A stretch of 60,000 bases of DNA from Takakia lepidozioides (Eukaryota > Streptophyta > Takakiopsida > Takakiales > Takakiaceae), in assembly GCA_030704615.1 (NCBI GenBank), contig CM060731.1, forward strand, positions 62,168,756 to 62,228,755, given 5' to 3'. The translations under genes were made by a program, and so were the position numbers. The number at the start of each line of letters is the position of its first letter. The stretch's first letter is position 1. Under the pieces are notes generated by a model that saw only the letters and a list, made by a program, of their open reading frames with translations, searched no databases and had not been told where the DNA came from. This document shows positions 11,901 to 22,070 of this stretch, in pieces.

Positions 11901-14900
11901 GCTCAAACAGTGTTCTCTCAACACTTACGGTTCAATGAACACTTACCTTGCACCTCAAACAGTGTGCGTCAACGCACACTGTTTGAGCTCACCTTTTCTA
12001 CCACAGATGGCCTGTTTGCCATGCTCAAACACCCTCGTCTAATGCCTCACTCTTATGTCAATTTGAATGGACAACCCTGTAGGAGAAGATGCAAAGTGTG
12101 GCGGAGGAGATCCCTTCGGGACTGGGGAAGGATATCATTGTTGATGTTGACGATGAGTTCTATGAAAGCAAAGCCGCTGAGATGCTGGGGGGTCAGAAGG
12201 TAAACTCTCAGCTTGTGGTGCAAAGTATGCTTGCCCCGGGTGGGAGGTTGAAGATTCCCCTGTGTAGGATGGTTTCCATGCCCGTCGTTCGACCACCCCT
12301 CATCAAGGACATTCTCAAGCTAGAGGCCGAGTTTGTTCATGGGTATTTGGATGGATCCGCAGTGTTTTACGTTTGTACAAAGGATTCCACTGGCAATGAG
12401 CTCCTTGTGGATGAGTCAATCGTGGACTCCTGGGATCCTATTTGGAGACAGGTGAACGAATCCTTCGAACTTCTTCTCTCCAGGAAACCTTCCACCCAGG
12501 CATTCTCAGGGAAGATGTTTCACGTTTGGGATGGGAACCACCGATTGCTTGCATGGATGGCTGTTATTGGGAGGCTGCACTCACAGGAGGAAGAGTGGCA
12601 TTACTCTGTTCGATCGATGGTGCTGGATTGTGAGGGGAACATGATGGGTCTTCTGACGGCAATGAATGATGTGAACAGGTTGGTTTCTCATTCTACCTGT
12701 TCCACTTGCAGTTCCTTGGTTCTTTGATTAAAGTCCTTGAATTTCATTCTGACTTTCAGATATCATTCTGCAGAGGAACGGAGACATCGCATGTCAAAAC
12801 GAGTCTGGTTCACACACTGTATAGGATACAAAGGATCGGGCAGATGCCCTTGACCAACTTCAAGACCATCCTTTCAGCGGAGACGTACAAGAAGTGCGAA
12901 AGCTCCAAGACATCGGAAACGTGGTACTCGTTGACACGCGAGGCTTTCATGGAGTACATGTACACGGTGAGATACATCTTCCTTCATCTGCCCTTTCCAT
13001 AGTCCTGCTTCCACATGTTTGTTTCTGTTTGTTTCCCTTGCCCTTCGGTTCATGCAACTTTCGTGCATTCCCTTGCAGCAAGACATTGCAGATGTAGGGG
13101 AGCGTGGCAAACTGGAATACTACAGGTCAACCCCTGAGGAGAGAAGGACAGCAAAGGGGGTTGAGACTCACATCCAAAAAGAGATGACCGCTACAAGAAG
13201 GACTATAATGAGTGCTTTTGTGAAGCAGTTGAGAATTGCCGACCCATCATTCGGAGCGCAGTTTCTCTTGGAGATAAAAAACCATTATAACAAGCCAGGC
13301 AAGCCAGAGATGGCCCAGGAGAAGTTACACAGGTTGTCTACCGCCGTTGTGTCTTCAGAACAGAAGGTGAAGTGGCTACAGATATGGAACTCCGATCCCA
13401 CAGTTAGGGATACACACATGTTCCCCAGGCCGGAGAAAGAGAAGAAGACCCAGCGTGTCATTCCAGTCAGTGACAATGTGCTGGACACATGGCTTCACAA
13501 GGCCACTTACTGGAGCCAGGTGTGTTGTCCTTTCCTGTGTCACTTTCTTTTCTCTTTTCCTGTCCTTCTCTTTCCATTGCCTCTCACATTCGCAGTGATT
13601 TTTTTGGGTTCATTCTTGCATTTGAATTGTTTTGCAGTTGGAAGAAAGGGCACGGTCGGTTCTGCATACTCAGCTGACTGACTATGGCATCACTATGACA
13701 GCACCGAAGGTCTCCTTCGAAGCATACATGAGGAAATGGAGAGCCACAGTGTGGCACTCTTGTTTCTTTAGAGAGTTCAGCAAGGAGGGTGGCATCAGTC
13801 GAACACATGACCTTGACCAGCAAGAAAAAGGAGAGGAAGCCTGGAAACGATGCCTTTACAGGTGCACTCCCTGGGCAGTTTAGTTTACTTGGTGTCCTGT
13901 GGTTGCAATGTACTGTGACGCATACAGTTTAAGGGGAATGTGATGGAAAAACTGAGAGACAATATTTGCATTGCATAATGAGGCTGTCTTTGTTCCTGCA
14001 GGTACATAAAGTTTGTTCTCATGGAAGAGAATTGTTTGGACAAACATCCAGATTTCGTGGACCTCTGGCTTGTCCCTGCTGGAAATCAGACTATGTTTAC
14101 TACTGGGATCTTGCATGACTGGGGCCCAGACCATCTATCTTCTTGTGGTTGGTATTTGGATTGCCCTCCTTCTGAGACCCCAGCTCCGGAGGTGTCTTTG
14201 AGGAGAGAGAATGAGCGAATTGCAGCCACTGCCGCACAGCCGACCTCGACATTCATGAGCAAAATTTGAGGACTCTTGCAGAGAAGGAGCCTCCCGCTCA
14301 GGATACCCCGGGTAGAGGTAGAAAGGCAAAGGGGAAAGATGTTGCTGGTGTTGTGGGGAAAGGAAGGGGTAGAGGGAAGGTGGCACAAGGGCAGGGAAGT
14401 GTTGCAGATATTGGCCCAGTGGTGCATGTCCAGCAGACTCCACCGCATGGTAGGGGATCCGTGAGAAAGAACAAGGGGGTGGTTGATCCCAAGGACCCGT
14501 ACCATGCAGTGGAACATCCGACGAGGGTCATTCGCCCTACCAGGTTGGAGATGGCCAACGTCGGATTCCTTGCCATGATGGAGTCGAAGAAATCTGATTA
14601 CAAGGGCGAGCCATCACCAGTGTGGGAGAGGATTGTACAGTTCCTCGGCACGGTGCGTGTTCTCTTTTGCATGTTCTCTGCAGTGGGCATGGATCGTTTC
14701 AATCCTCTTGAGTATTCCATTGTAATTTTGTTTGCAGGCTAAAATGACCAAATCCTGGGTGAACGGGAAGGAGAAGCAATATGCAGCCGAACTCATAATC
14801 TTGGACATCCCTGATGGGTTGGCAGTCCCGGATGTCCCTCCATCGGGTGCTTGTCCGGGTTGGAATGCTTTTGATGAGCGCTACTGGCGGTGGGTTTTCT

Positions 14901-16135
14901 CCTTTTGCAATTTTTTCCTGTCCGATGCAGGTGTTTTGGTGCTCATACAGTCCGCCGACGTTCGCTGTCGCCGTGCACTTGCCAGCTATTTGAAAGCCTC
15001 GGGCATGAGAGTCCTGAAGACATGGAATTGTGTGAACAGCATGTACCTTACGAAGGGGGATCGTCCGGGAGAGATGGTAAATTTACCTTCTTCTTCCTCT
15101 TCTTGGTGGTTCTCGGATGGAGTTGTATAGGTCGCTCGATCTCATATGTAGGGGCCTGATTTTTTAAGCTTCTTAGTTCCTTCTGAATGTGTTGTTCGCA
15201 GACTCGTTTGTTTGAAGCTGTTTGTCTCGTCCGAGTGCATCCACCAACGACTCCGGCCGGCATTTTGGAGTTCGCCATCACTCATGGGGGCAAGTTCATA
15301 GACGACAGGACAGATCCTCCAACGGATGACATGCACCACAACTACGTCGACAGCAACGTCTGCTTGCGAAGGGGGAATGGGGTTCCTTGGAGAGGGGCGA
15401 GGGAGAGGAGCCCGGCTTTCATTCAAACGATTGTGGAGTGCTGCACCTACACAGACGCCAGAGTTCTGGATTTGTCAATGGGCACAGGTTCGTCTCTTCA
15501 ACATTCGGATTTCATGAGGTTTGATTGAGCTTGCACTTTCAGTACTTCCCACCGTTCCATATGTGTCTTCAATGTCTGCTTCCTTCATTCTATTCCACTG
15601 CAGGTGCTTCGTACCACGCTTGCAAGGCCAGTGCCCGACATCTCTTTGGGATTGAAGGGGATGCTGAGATTTACAACAACCTCCTTATGGGTTTGGGTGG
15701 ACACACTTCTCAAGTCCTTCCGAAGCCCCGTCCCGCTGATATTGATACAGAGGAGACTTCCGACAAGGAGCTGGACTCCGACTTTGCCTGTGAGTAAGTT
15801 CAACCTGTGCATGCTTGCATTGTTGTTTCAATATCGAGAATCACTCTTCTTGAGGCAAAGTTCACATGGCAGACATCCTCTTCGTTGGACTTGTGTATTG
15901 CATATTGTGTTCTAAATGGGTTTTTGTCGACATGTGCAGGAGTCCGCGTGCTTCCACTTGCCCTCCAGGGCTATCACACCTGTTTGGACTTCTTTCCAGT
16001 CCTCCTCGGTCTTGCGTGCTACCTGTCTATGCGGAGGCACTCGCAACAAGCATGGCCGTTCATGGCACTCGGAGTCCACCTATCCACGGCCGTGGTAGAA
16101 GACGTGGTGTTGGGGACCAGAATCTTTGTGGATGA
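8941..16135 (+). CDS. ParB/sulfiredoxin-like domain fused to a permuted (beta-class) DNA methyltransferase, copy A
   Basis: Ten exons were read from splice sites and comparison with copy B: 8941-9366 (weak donor), 12083-12678, 12774-12966, 13079-13519, 13638-13861, 14002-14652, 14738-15076, 15202-15487, 15604-15793, 15940-16135. Exon 1 encodes an Arg-rich start (RRRKRRKSLYF) and an acidic tract, suggesting nuclear localisation. Exon 2 encodes a ParB-like domain with the motif WDGNHRLLAWM. Exons 3-6 encode helical regions of unknown function. Exon 7 has AELIILDIPDG in the place of methyltransferase motif IV. Exons 8-9 give WRGARERSPAF (motif X region), VLDLSMGTGASYHACKA (motif I, SAM binding) and LFGIEGD (motif II). 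The order IV, then X, then I marks the permuted N4-cytosine/N6-adenine class. A single-base frameshift lies near 14245, in the linker. A possible second near 16118 would extend the C-terminus to 16181. The true start codon is not identified. Confidence 0.75.
9519..11995. repeat. Array of about 22 long palindromes at 115-bp period in intron 1 of copy A
   Basis: The typical unit has a 20-bp arm GGCAGCTCAAACAGTGTGCG, a 4-nt centre and the exact complementary arm. Unit starts include 9612, 9727, 9842, 9958, 10074, 10189, 10305, 10420, 10535, 10650, 10766, 10974, 11089, 11203, 11319, 11434, 11550, 11666 and 11781. Edge copies at 9530 and 11897 are half or truncated, and another is at 11950. Centres are TCAA, TTGG or TTGC, and each goes with its own 72-bp spacer type. 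This gives a higher-order unit of three, sometimes four, palindromes (345 or 460 bp). Units with centre TTGC, and some with TCAA, have a shorter right arm ending GAGCACACC. The array lies wholly inside the intron and would fold as repeated hairpins in RNA or as cruciforms in DNA. Confidence 0.95.
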
Positions 16136-16181
16136 CATAGCACAGGAGGTCGAGACTGATTCTGATGACTGTGACACTTGA

Positions 16182-16796
16182 TATGAAGTTTTCTTTTCGT
16201 TTTATTCGGGGCCAAATTTGAAATAGGATGGTTGTGTGTCCTTGTTGTCCTGTTTGCAATGTGTGCGTGGAATGCACATTAATGGGAACAAACTATTGTT
16301 GGAGATGGGGGTTGCATGGACTGCCCGGATTGTTCCTTCAATCTATTTAGTGTTCTCTGGACCTCACAGACTTGAGTGCATTGCAAATACAAACAAACGA
16401 CTTTGGTTCGTGTAGAGCATTCTCGCATCAGTTGCTCGTTGGTCTCCAAACCATTCCTGCTAGAAGAATGGTTGGTGAATCCATCACGGTGAAGTCCACC
16501 TCATCAAAGAGCTGTGAGGCATTCTCAAATCTAATGAGCATCCATGATGCTCCCGCACATACCTGGCATGTTCGCAAGGGTGGTGAGTAAGAAAAGATTT
16601 CGCAGGGTTCCGCTTTAGATCATGTCAGTGTGCACCTCCTCACGACGTACCCACATAAACTTCTGAGGGCTTGGTATGTTGATAACGTCTGCATGGATGC
16701 AATGGATACAATGGATGTAACATATCCACTCTGCATTCCCGGGAAATGGCTGATCAACCCGCGGAAATAGGTGACACCCGCGGAAATAGGCCCTGT
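16182..16796. other. 3' region of element A
   Basis: This is non-coding sequence between the methyltransferase gene and the right terminal repeat, presumably the 3' UTR followed by sub-terminal DNA. No gene is seen. Confidence 0.5.
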
Positions 16797-16886
16797 ATGT
16801 ATGCTGACGTGGCGTGAGCCTGTGCTGGGCTCACGGTTTCTTGGGCTCACAGGCTCACGCCTCCGGGCTCACAGAATAGCACCCCC
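16797..16886 (-). repeat. Right terminal inverted repeat and sub-terminal hairpins of element A
   Basis: The sequence is rich in GGGCTCAC and GTGAGCC in both orientations. Its reverse complement aligns with the left end from 4110. A TGACGTGGCGTGAGC string at about 16804 also occurs at 30757, at the right end of the second element. Two copies of CCGCGGAAATA lie just inside (about 16757 and 16780). Related CCGCGG motifs occur at the equivalent place at 30.64-30.67 kb. Confidence 0.65.
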
Positions 16887-16896
16887 CCCATCATTT
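16887..16896 (+). repeat. Right target-site duplication of element A
   Basis: This is the same CCCATCATTT as at 4100-4109. The run of eight C residues (16882-16889) makes its left edge ambiguous by a few bases. It is followed by GGATTGCTTACG, as at the empty site. Confidence 0.75.
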
Positions 16897-17455
16897 GGAT
16901 TGCTTACGAGATACTCCCAGGAGTCTTCCCTTTCTTCTTTGAGCAGTAGGCTCGGTGAATTCGTTGGACATTAAAACGAACTTTAACTTTCTCAGACTAA
17001 GTGGTGTGCTCTGTCGATCTGTCTATTTTCAACTGGTGTTCATGTTCACTTCGGTAGTCTCTTGGCGTCCTGCTAGATTCCTCTCCCTCTTCGCAAAACT
17101 GTCTGTCTCTTCTCTCTTTCACTATGTATGACCAACATACTGCAACCTAACCATTTTTTGTGGTGTGTCTCCTTGTGTCCCTCTCACTTCACTTCTTGTA
17201 GCTGGTTTCTTAGTATCTCTATTGTTCGTGCGTCCGTCCCTTCAATATTTGTGATATCCGTCTTTCTCTTAAGTAGATTATCTGTCCTCCCACTAATTGG
17301 TCAACAAAAGAGGCTCCTTAGGATTTCACCTGTACAGCTTTATTTACAGGAAACATGAGGTATTTGAACATAGGATAGAAAAACCGCAAAACCTGGGTAA
17401 GAACAAAGAAGGGAGGAAAGGGATGCAAGCTAAAGTAAACTATTCAAACTTCTCT
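16897..17455 (+). repeat. Host repeat R1, right half
   Basis: This continues the repeat begun at 3538-4109 and matches 32118-32669 closely. The match ends at 17455, where the copy at 32669 joins LINE sequence instead. Confidence 0.8.
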
Positions 17456-17830
17456 GTCATCCCAACCTACTTAGGAGCTAATTTCGAGATAAGCTGCCAG
17501 TATCAATATCTCCTCATCACGTTTGCGGTATGCGTCACTCCACTCTTTGGAGCGGAGTCTTTCAATAGTTGGGGAATTTCCCATTGAGGTCGGTCTTCTG
17601 AAATTAGTGGTCGATTGGCAGGAATTTTATCGGCTTTAAAAGCTGGTTGCAGTAACTTTGAGAAAACTTTGTTAGTTGAACCAAAATTAGATTGTTTCCA
17701 TGCTATGCCATCACTCCGTTGATGCTAAGAGATTATGCAAAAAATTCTACATCTTATAGAAATTGATCAGAGACTGACGAAGATCTCCAATTTCAAGTTC
17801 TCACAAACATTATTATTTCCAAATCTCTAA
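17456..17830. other. Gap without recognised features
   Basis: AT-rich sequence with no gene, repeat or RNA recognised. Confidence 0.4.
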
Positions 17831-18515
17831 ATGTTTTTAAAATGCCGATTGTCAACAGAGGCATGGCTTTTCTTTTTTCTTTTTTTTGAACGCCATGGAC
17901 TCTCTATTGCTTCACTATTGCCAGTGAACCCAGAAGGGGTGGACATCACATCCAAGCACGACTGCAACCAACTCATTAGAAAGGAGCTCATGGAGCTACA
18001 TGTCGGGAGAACCTGGAAGTTATCCAACCTCACGACAAAGCTCCATTTCTATCGAGAAACATTCCTGATTCTCCGAGATGAGAGAATCTTGTGGCCCAAT
18101 TACCTTTCGGCCTCTTTATCTCCTGCTCGCTTGAGGGCTTTGGGGCGGTTCAGGGTGGGGACTGGCAGATGGGAAAACCTGCAGCGGGAGGACCGCCTAT
18201 GTCCAGCTTGCACAGGGCGCAACCAGGAAATTGAAACTGAAGAACACTTCTTCAATTGCCCTCTATACTATGAGATCCGTGGGAGATTCCATTGTCTATT
18301 CCGTGGAACCCAATCTCTCACTGAGGTCTTTCATTATGAAGATCAGAAATGTTTGGCAGCGTACCTGCACGAGGCAATCACCCTTAGACAATCACTCGAA
18401 CAATAGTCCTTATCTCTAACTCTGATTTCCTGTTTTCTCTCATTATTTGTCCCATAAGCTCTATGAGCTTTCTGCGGACGTTATAAAGCACCGTTTCATT
18501 TCATTTCTTTTTTGA
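17831..18515 (+). mobile_element. LINE fragment, C-terminal zinc knuckle and 3' tail
   Basis: The open frame 17831-18406 ends with a Cys/His knuckle (CPACTGRNQEIETEEHFFNC) typical of the C-terminus of plant LINE reverse transcriptases. It is followed by the family's 3' UTR (TCCCATAAGCTCTATGAGC...GGACGTTATAAAGCACC) and a CATTT-rich tail near 18500. The protein core is missing, so this is a 5'-truncated insertion. Close relatives lie at 20474-20998, 33163-33615 and 48728-48979. Confidence 0.75.
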
Positions 18516-19479
18516 CCCTTCACAGCACCCATGCAATATTTCTCTCCAGGCTGCTTGATCATTTGGCAGGGGTAGGTTCTATAATTCAAAGTACAACATG
18601 TTATTTATTATTTGAAATAGTCTGCTTTGTGGATTCAAAGTTCCAAATTTCATCCTCTCTTTCTCCAGTGTAGCTGAATTTTCTCTAATAGTCTGAAGGG
18701 GATATCTCTATCGAACTTCCTGTTGTTTGGTCAAGGAAGACAGTTTCCAATTGTTAATCCAAACATCTGATTTTTGTATATAACTCAGTTAAGCTTACTT
18801 AAGAGGGTCAATGAGTTCTTTTGCACTGCAGGGCTTTCCAGTGTTAGAGGGAACTGAAGGCAGACCCAGTGAGATGGGGAGGCAAGTCAGTATGGAGGTG
18901 GGAGACGATGGTATCGCGCTTGTGACTCTTAACAAGCCTCCTGTCAACTCCCTCGATAATGACAGTCCTAACTCTGGTGTGTTTGATCTCTCGTCTTTTT
19001 GTTATCTCATGACTTATGTCTCCATTTTGGTCCGTCTCTCAGTCTGTTTTGCACTAATCTCCACGTTATGGATTTCAGGTCAAAAATAGAATCTTGGTTA
19101 TGGCCTATTTGCTCACCTGTCCTGTATTGTTTTCCCGTGAAAGTTGGCAGGAAAGGGGCAACATCATAATCAAAGTGAATGCATGAGAAAACTTGTCCTC
19201 CTTTTCTTTGCTCCTGCATTGTGTCTTACTAACTCCATTGAGGCTGTGTGAGAGAAATCTCTATAGGCACATGCATTCTGCAATTTGTTTCCTCTTTCAG
19301 CAATTGGTGGTCCCATCTCTTAGAAAATTCGTGGATTAAACCATGGTCGATCTGATGTGATGCAACTACAGTCATGGCACAACTGAAGGAGGTTTTCCTT
19401 GAGGCTCATTCTCACCCTGATGTGAAGGCCATTGTTGTCAAAGGTGCTTCACCCTTCCCCAACACTCCTACTCTCAATT

Positions 19480-20150
19480 GGTCTTGCAACATATGTCCAA
19501 CACCAGATATCCTAAGTTAATCGACTCTATATCTTGGAAACAGGACTGCCCTGTCAAACAGGCTAAGTCCTGGTAGAAGAGAGTACAAGAGATTCTCAAG
19601 GACCTGGATCTGGATCCGCAAGTCTTGACCCTGCTGGATAAATCTGACTTAGAGGCTGTAGTGTCCAAAGCCATGTCTGTTGCCATGAAATTGTCTAATG
19701 AAAATGAAGTTAGGCAGAAAACTTCCCTGAACTTGTTTCCAGTCTGTGACATGGGGGAGGACATCTTGGATGACCTCAAGGGTCTACCCACTCTCGGCAC
19801 TAGACTGAAATTTAAACTCAGGGCAGGAAGCCTACCTTTGAACAGCAAACAGAAGCAGAGAGGAAAGGGAGAGTGCAATTGCCCGTTGTGTGGGCAACCT
19901 AAAGACAATATTCATTTTCTGATACACTGTCCGGGGTTGTCTCACCAAAGAGACGCTCTCTTCAAATCTATCAAGGGAATTGTGCATGTACCTCTGTTTA
20001 CCAACTTTGAAAGTCTCGAGGCTGAGCCAAAAGCCCAGGCCCTTCTGAGGCCTAGTTTTTGGGCAAATCACACAACAGCAGATTGATGCTTGTGTGAAGG
20101 GATTTCTAGAGGATATCTGGAAAACCCAGATCAATGCTATGTATCAAGGT
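19480..20150 (+). mobile_element. LINE fragment, reverse transcriptase C-terminal region
   Basis: The frame has stops and shifts and reads NTRYPKLIDSISWKQ at its start, then DLDLDPQ, LFPVCDMGEDILDDLKGL and a CCHC-type knuckle (CNCPLCGQPKDNIHFLIHC). The same protein segment occurs at 38271-38576 (minus) and 59341-59941 (minus). It lies in MFP intron 2, starting about 40 bp after the exon 2 donor. Confidence 0.75.
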
Positions 20151-20239
20151 AAGTCTTACTACCACCGTCAGCCCCTGACAGAGGTAGGTTCTATCCCTTT
20201 GGTTTCCGCTCAAACTGGGTGCGGGGTCAATGGCCACAA

Positions 20240-21000
20240 GGCTACGGCAAACAACGTCTTATGAGTACATTCTCAATTGGTCTTGTTTGAAGTCCTGCCT
20301 CTTCTGGTCCAGTGTGTTGGAGGGGGAGAGACACACAGACCGTGATAGAAATGTCCACAGGAAGCCCTGAGAGCTTATGGGAATGGTGCTTTATAACGTC
20401 CGCGGAAAGCTCATAGAGCTTATGGGACAAAATGGAAGAAAACATGAGAGAGGAACAAATCCAGAAACCACAATTAATGTTCTAGCGATTGTCTAAGGGT
20501 AAAGGCCTCGTGCAGGTAGGCTGCCAAGCATTTTTTATCCTCATAGTGGAAGACATCAGTGAGAGTTTGGGTTCCACTGAATAAACAGTGGAATCTCCCA
20601 CGGATCTCGTAGTATAGAGGGCAGTAGAAGAAGAAGTGTTCTTCAGTTTCAATTTCCTTGCTGCGCCCTATGCAAGCTGGACATAGGCGGTCCTCCCGTT
20701 GCAGGTTTTCCCATCTGCCAGTCTCTATCTGTAGGTTGTGGGAACCCACCCTGAACCGCCCCAATGCTCTCAGGAGGGAAGGAGATAAGGATGCTGAAAG
20801 GTAATTTGGTCTCAAGATTCTATCATCGCAGAGCACCAAGAATGTCTCTTGAGAGACATTGGGAGAGACATGGGAGAGACATGTTCTGTAAGGAATTATT
20901 TGCCTTCGAATCAGCTTCTTTAACAAGAAGTCTGCCCAATTTATGATTTTCCCATTGAGGCAAATCAACACCTGCTCTATCAACTCCTTGATGAACACTA
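20240..21000 (-). mobile_element. LINE fragment, minus strand, zinc knuckle and 3' tail
   Basis: The minus-strand frame 20998-20474 ends in the knuckle CPACIGRSKEIETEEHFFFYC. The 3' UTR with the GGACGTTATAAAGCACC block follows at 20390-20470. Together with 19971-20240 it is repeated almost identically at 32669-33601, a segmental copy of about 0.95 kb within the same intron. Confidence 0.75.
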
Positions 21001-22070
21001 GAAGGAAAATGGGATTTTATTACTAGGCTTATTACTCATTTTTAGTAGTAAAAGACACCCTACTACTGGTCGAGTACGAGTTACAAAGAACCAGTGGATT
21101 CGGACAGCCTAGTAGTAAAACTCATGACATGGCATAAGTAGTTTATTCCAGTAGTTAGCATTTCTCCGATATCCCTACCATGTGGTTGCTAACATGGCAC
21201 AATTGTCTAACCACCTAGTATTTTCATTTACTGGTGCAAAATCCGACATGACCATCGGCCATTGAAAATTCTTCTTAGACACGTATCTTCTGTAGGTGGA
21301 ATTATTGATTTTATAATGCCACGTGGCTTGACAACAATGGATCATATGATACTTAGCTCAATCATAGTATAACAAACCATTGTGTTAGTAGTTGCTACTA
21401 CTCCACATGTAATGATGGTCTAATTTTTTTATATTATATAAATTATCCAAAGTAATTTACACTACAACAGATGAGCGTTTTTATGACTGCACATATGACT
21501 ATTTTTCAGTCTTATATGCGTTCATGACTACATCACTCTGTAGTGAAAAAAACCCTGTTATAGCGACTAGTCTTTAGGACTGCGTTTTGCAAGTCATAGC
21601 CGTGACTGTGTGCGTGGTACCTGGAGTCATCCATAAGAGAGGGATGTAGTCACAACTCTATGACTACATTGTCTGCTGAGCGTTGCCTACATGGAAAGGC
21701 TTTAGAGGAACACGTGCACCACTGCGCAGGCGACACGTCACGACACCTGTTGCACTTCAGATGGACATGTGGCACTTATACAGAATATATGACTACTTAT
21801 CGTTACACGTGGTGAAAATATGGATCAAAGAATGTCGTGTCATATAATGCCACGTCTTCTAATTCGAGCAGGGTTTATGCCACGTGTCATCAAGAATGTT
21901 CTTTGAAAATAATTTAATAGTTTATATTTGTAATTTTAAATTCTTAAATTTATATTTCTATTTTTAAAAAACAGGGGAATGGCAGCTTGGAAATTTTTAT
22001 TAAATGGTAGTATTGTTTAATTTATTAATATTATAAAAATAAAAATAGATTAAATGATTTAAATTCTTCA
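21001..22070. mobile_element. AT-rich non-coding DNA transposon debris, possible CACTA-type end
   Basis: No gene is visible. A CACTACA string at 21460 is followed by many copies of a TATGACTA-like motif (about 21482, 21495, 21524, 21660, 21790) and by TGTAGTG at 21539. CACTA transposons begin with CACTA and carry short sub-terminal repeats, so one end of such an element is plausible. The other end and a transposase were not found. Confidence 0.35.

Larger units (their letters stand above)
4110..16886. mobile_element. Element A: 12.8-kb MULE-like DNA transposon carrying a ParB-methyltransferase gene
   Basis: The boundaries come from comparing the flanks with the uninterrupted copy at 31378-32669. 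There, CCCATCATTT (32108-32117) runs straight into GGATTGCTTACG. Here the same 10-mer occurs at both 4100-4109 and 16887-16896 with 12,777 bp between, which is a target-site duplication of the 9-11 bp size typical of Mutator-like elements. The right copy abuts a C-run, so its outer 2-3 bases are uncertain. Both ends carry inverted, GTGAGCC-rich sequence. Inside are a minus-strand MULE-like transposase (4529-8093) and a divergent plus-strand ParB-like/DNA methyltransferase gene (about 8941-16135) whose first intron holds a palindrome array. Cargo of this kind is unusual for a MULE. Confidence 0.85.

Noticed and set aside
9519-11995. CRISPR array
   Set aside because: Regular spacing and palindromic repeats imitate one, but the spacers are themselves repeated in three types, no cas genes are near, and the locus is a plant-type intron.
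9519-11995. Protein-coding frames through the palindrome array
   Set aside because: Many overlapping open frames on both strands read the same short repeat peptide. They arise from the repeat's lack of stops and not from a gene.
15188-15900. Methyltransferase motif I as a type I restriction HsdM-like match
   Set aside because: HsdM enzymes have motif I before motif IV (NPPF). Here motif IV precedes motif I, so the permuted beta class fits better.
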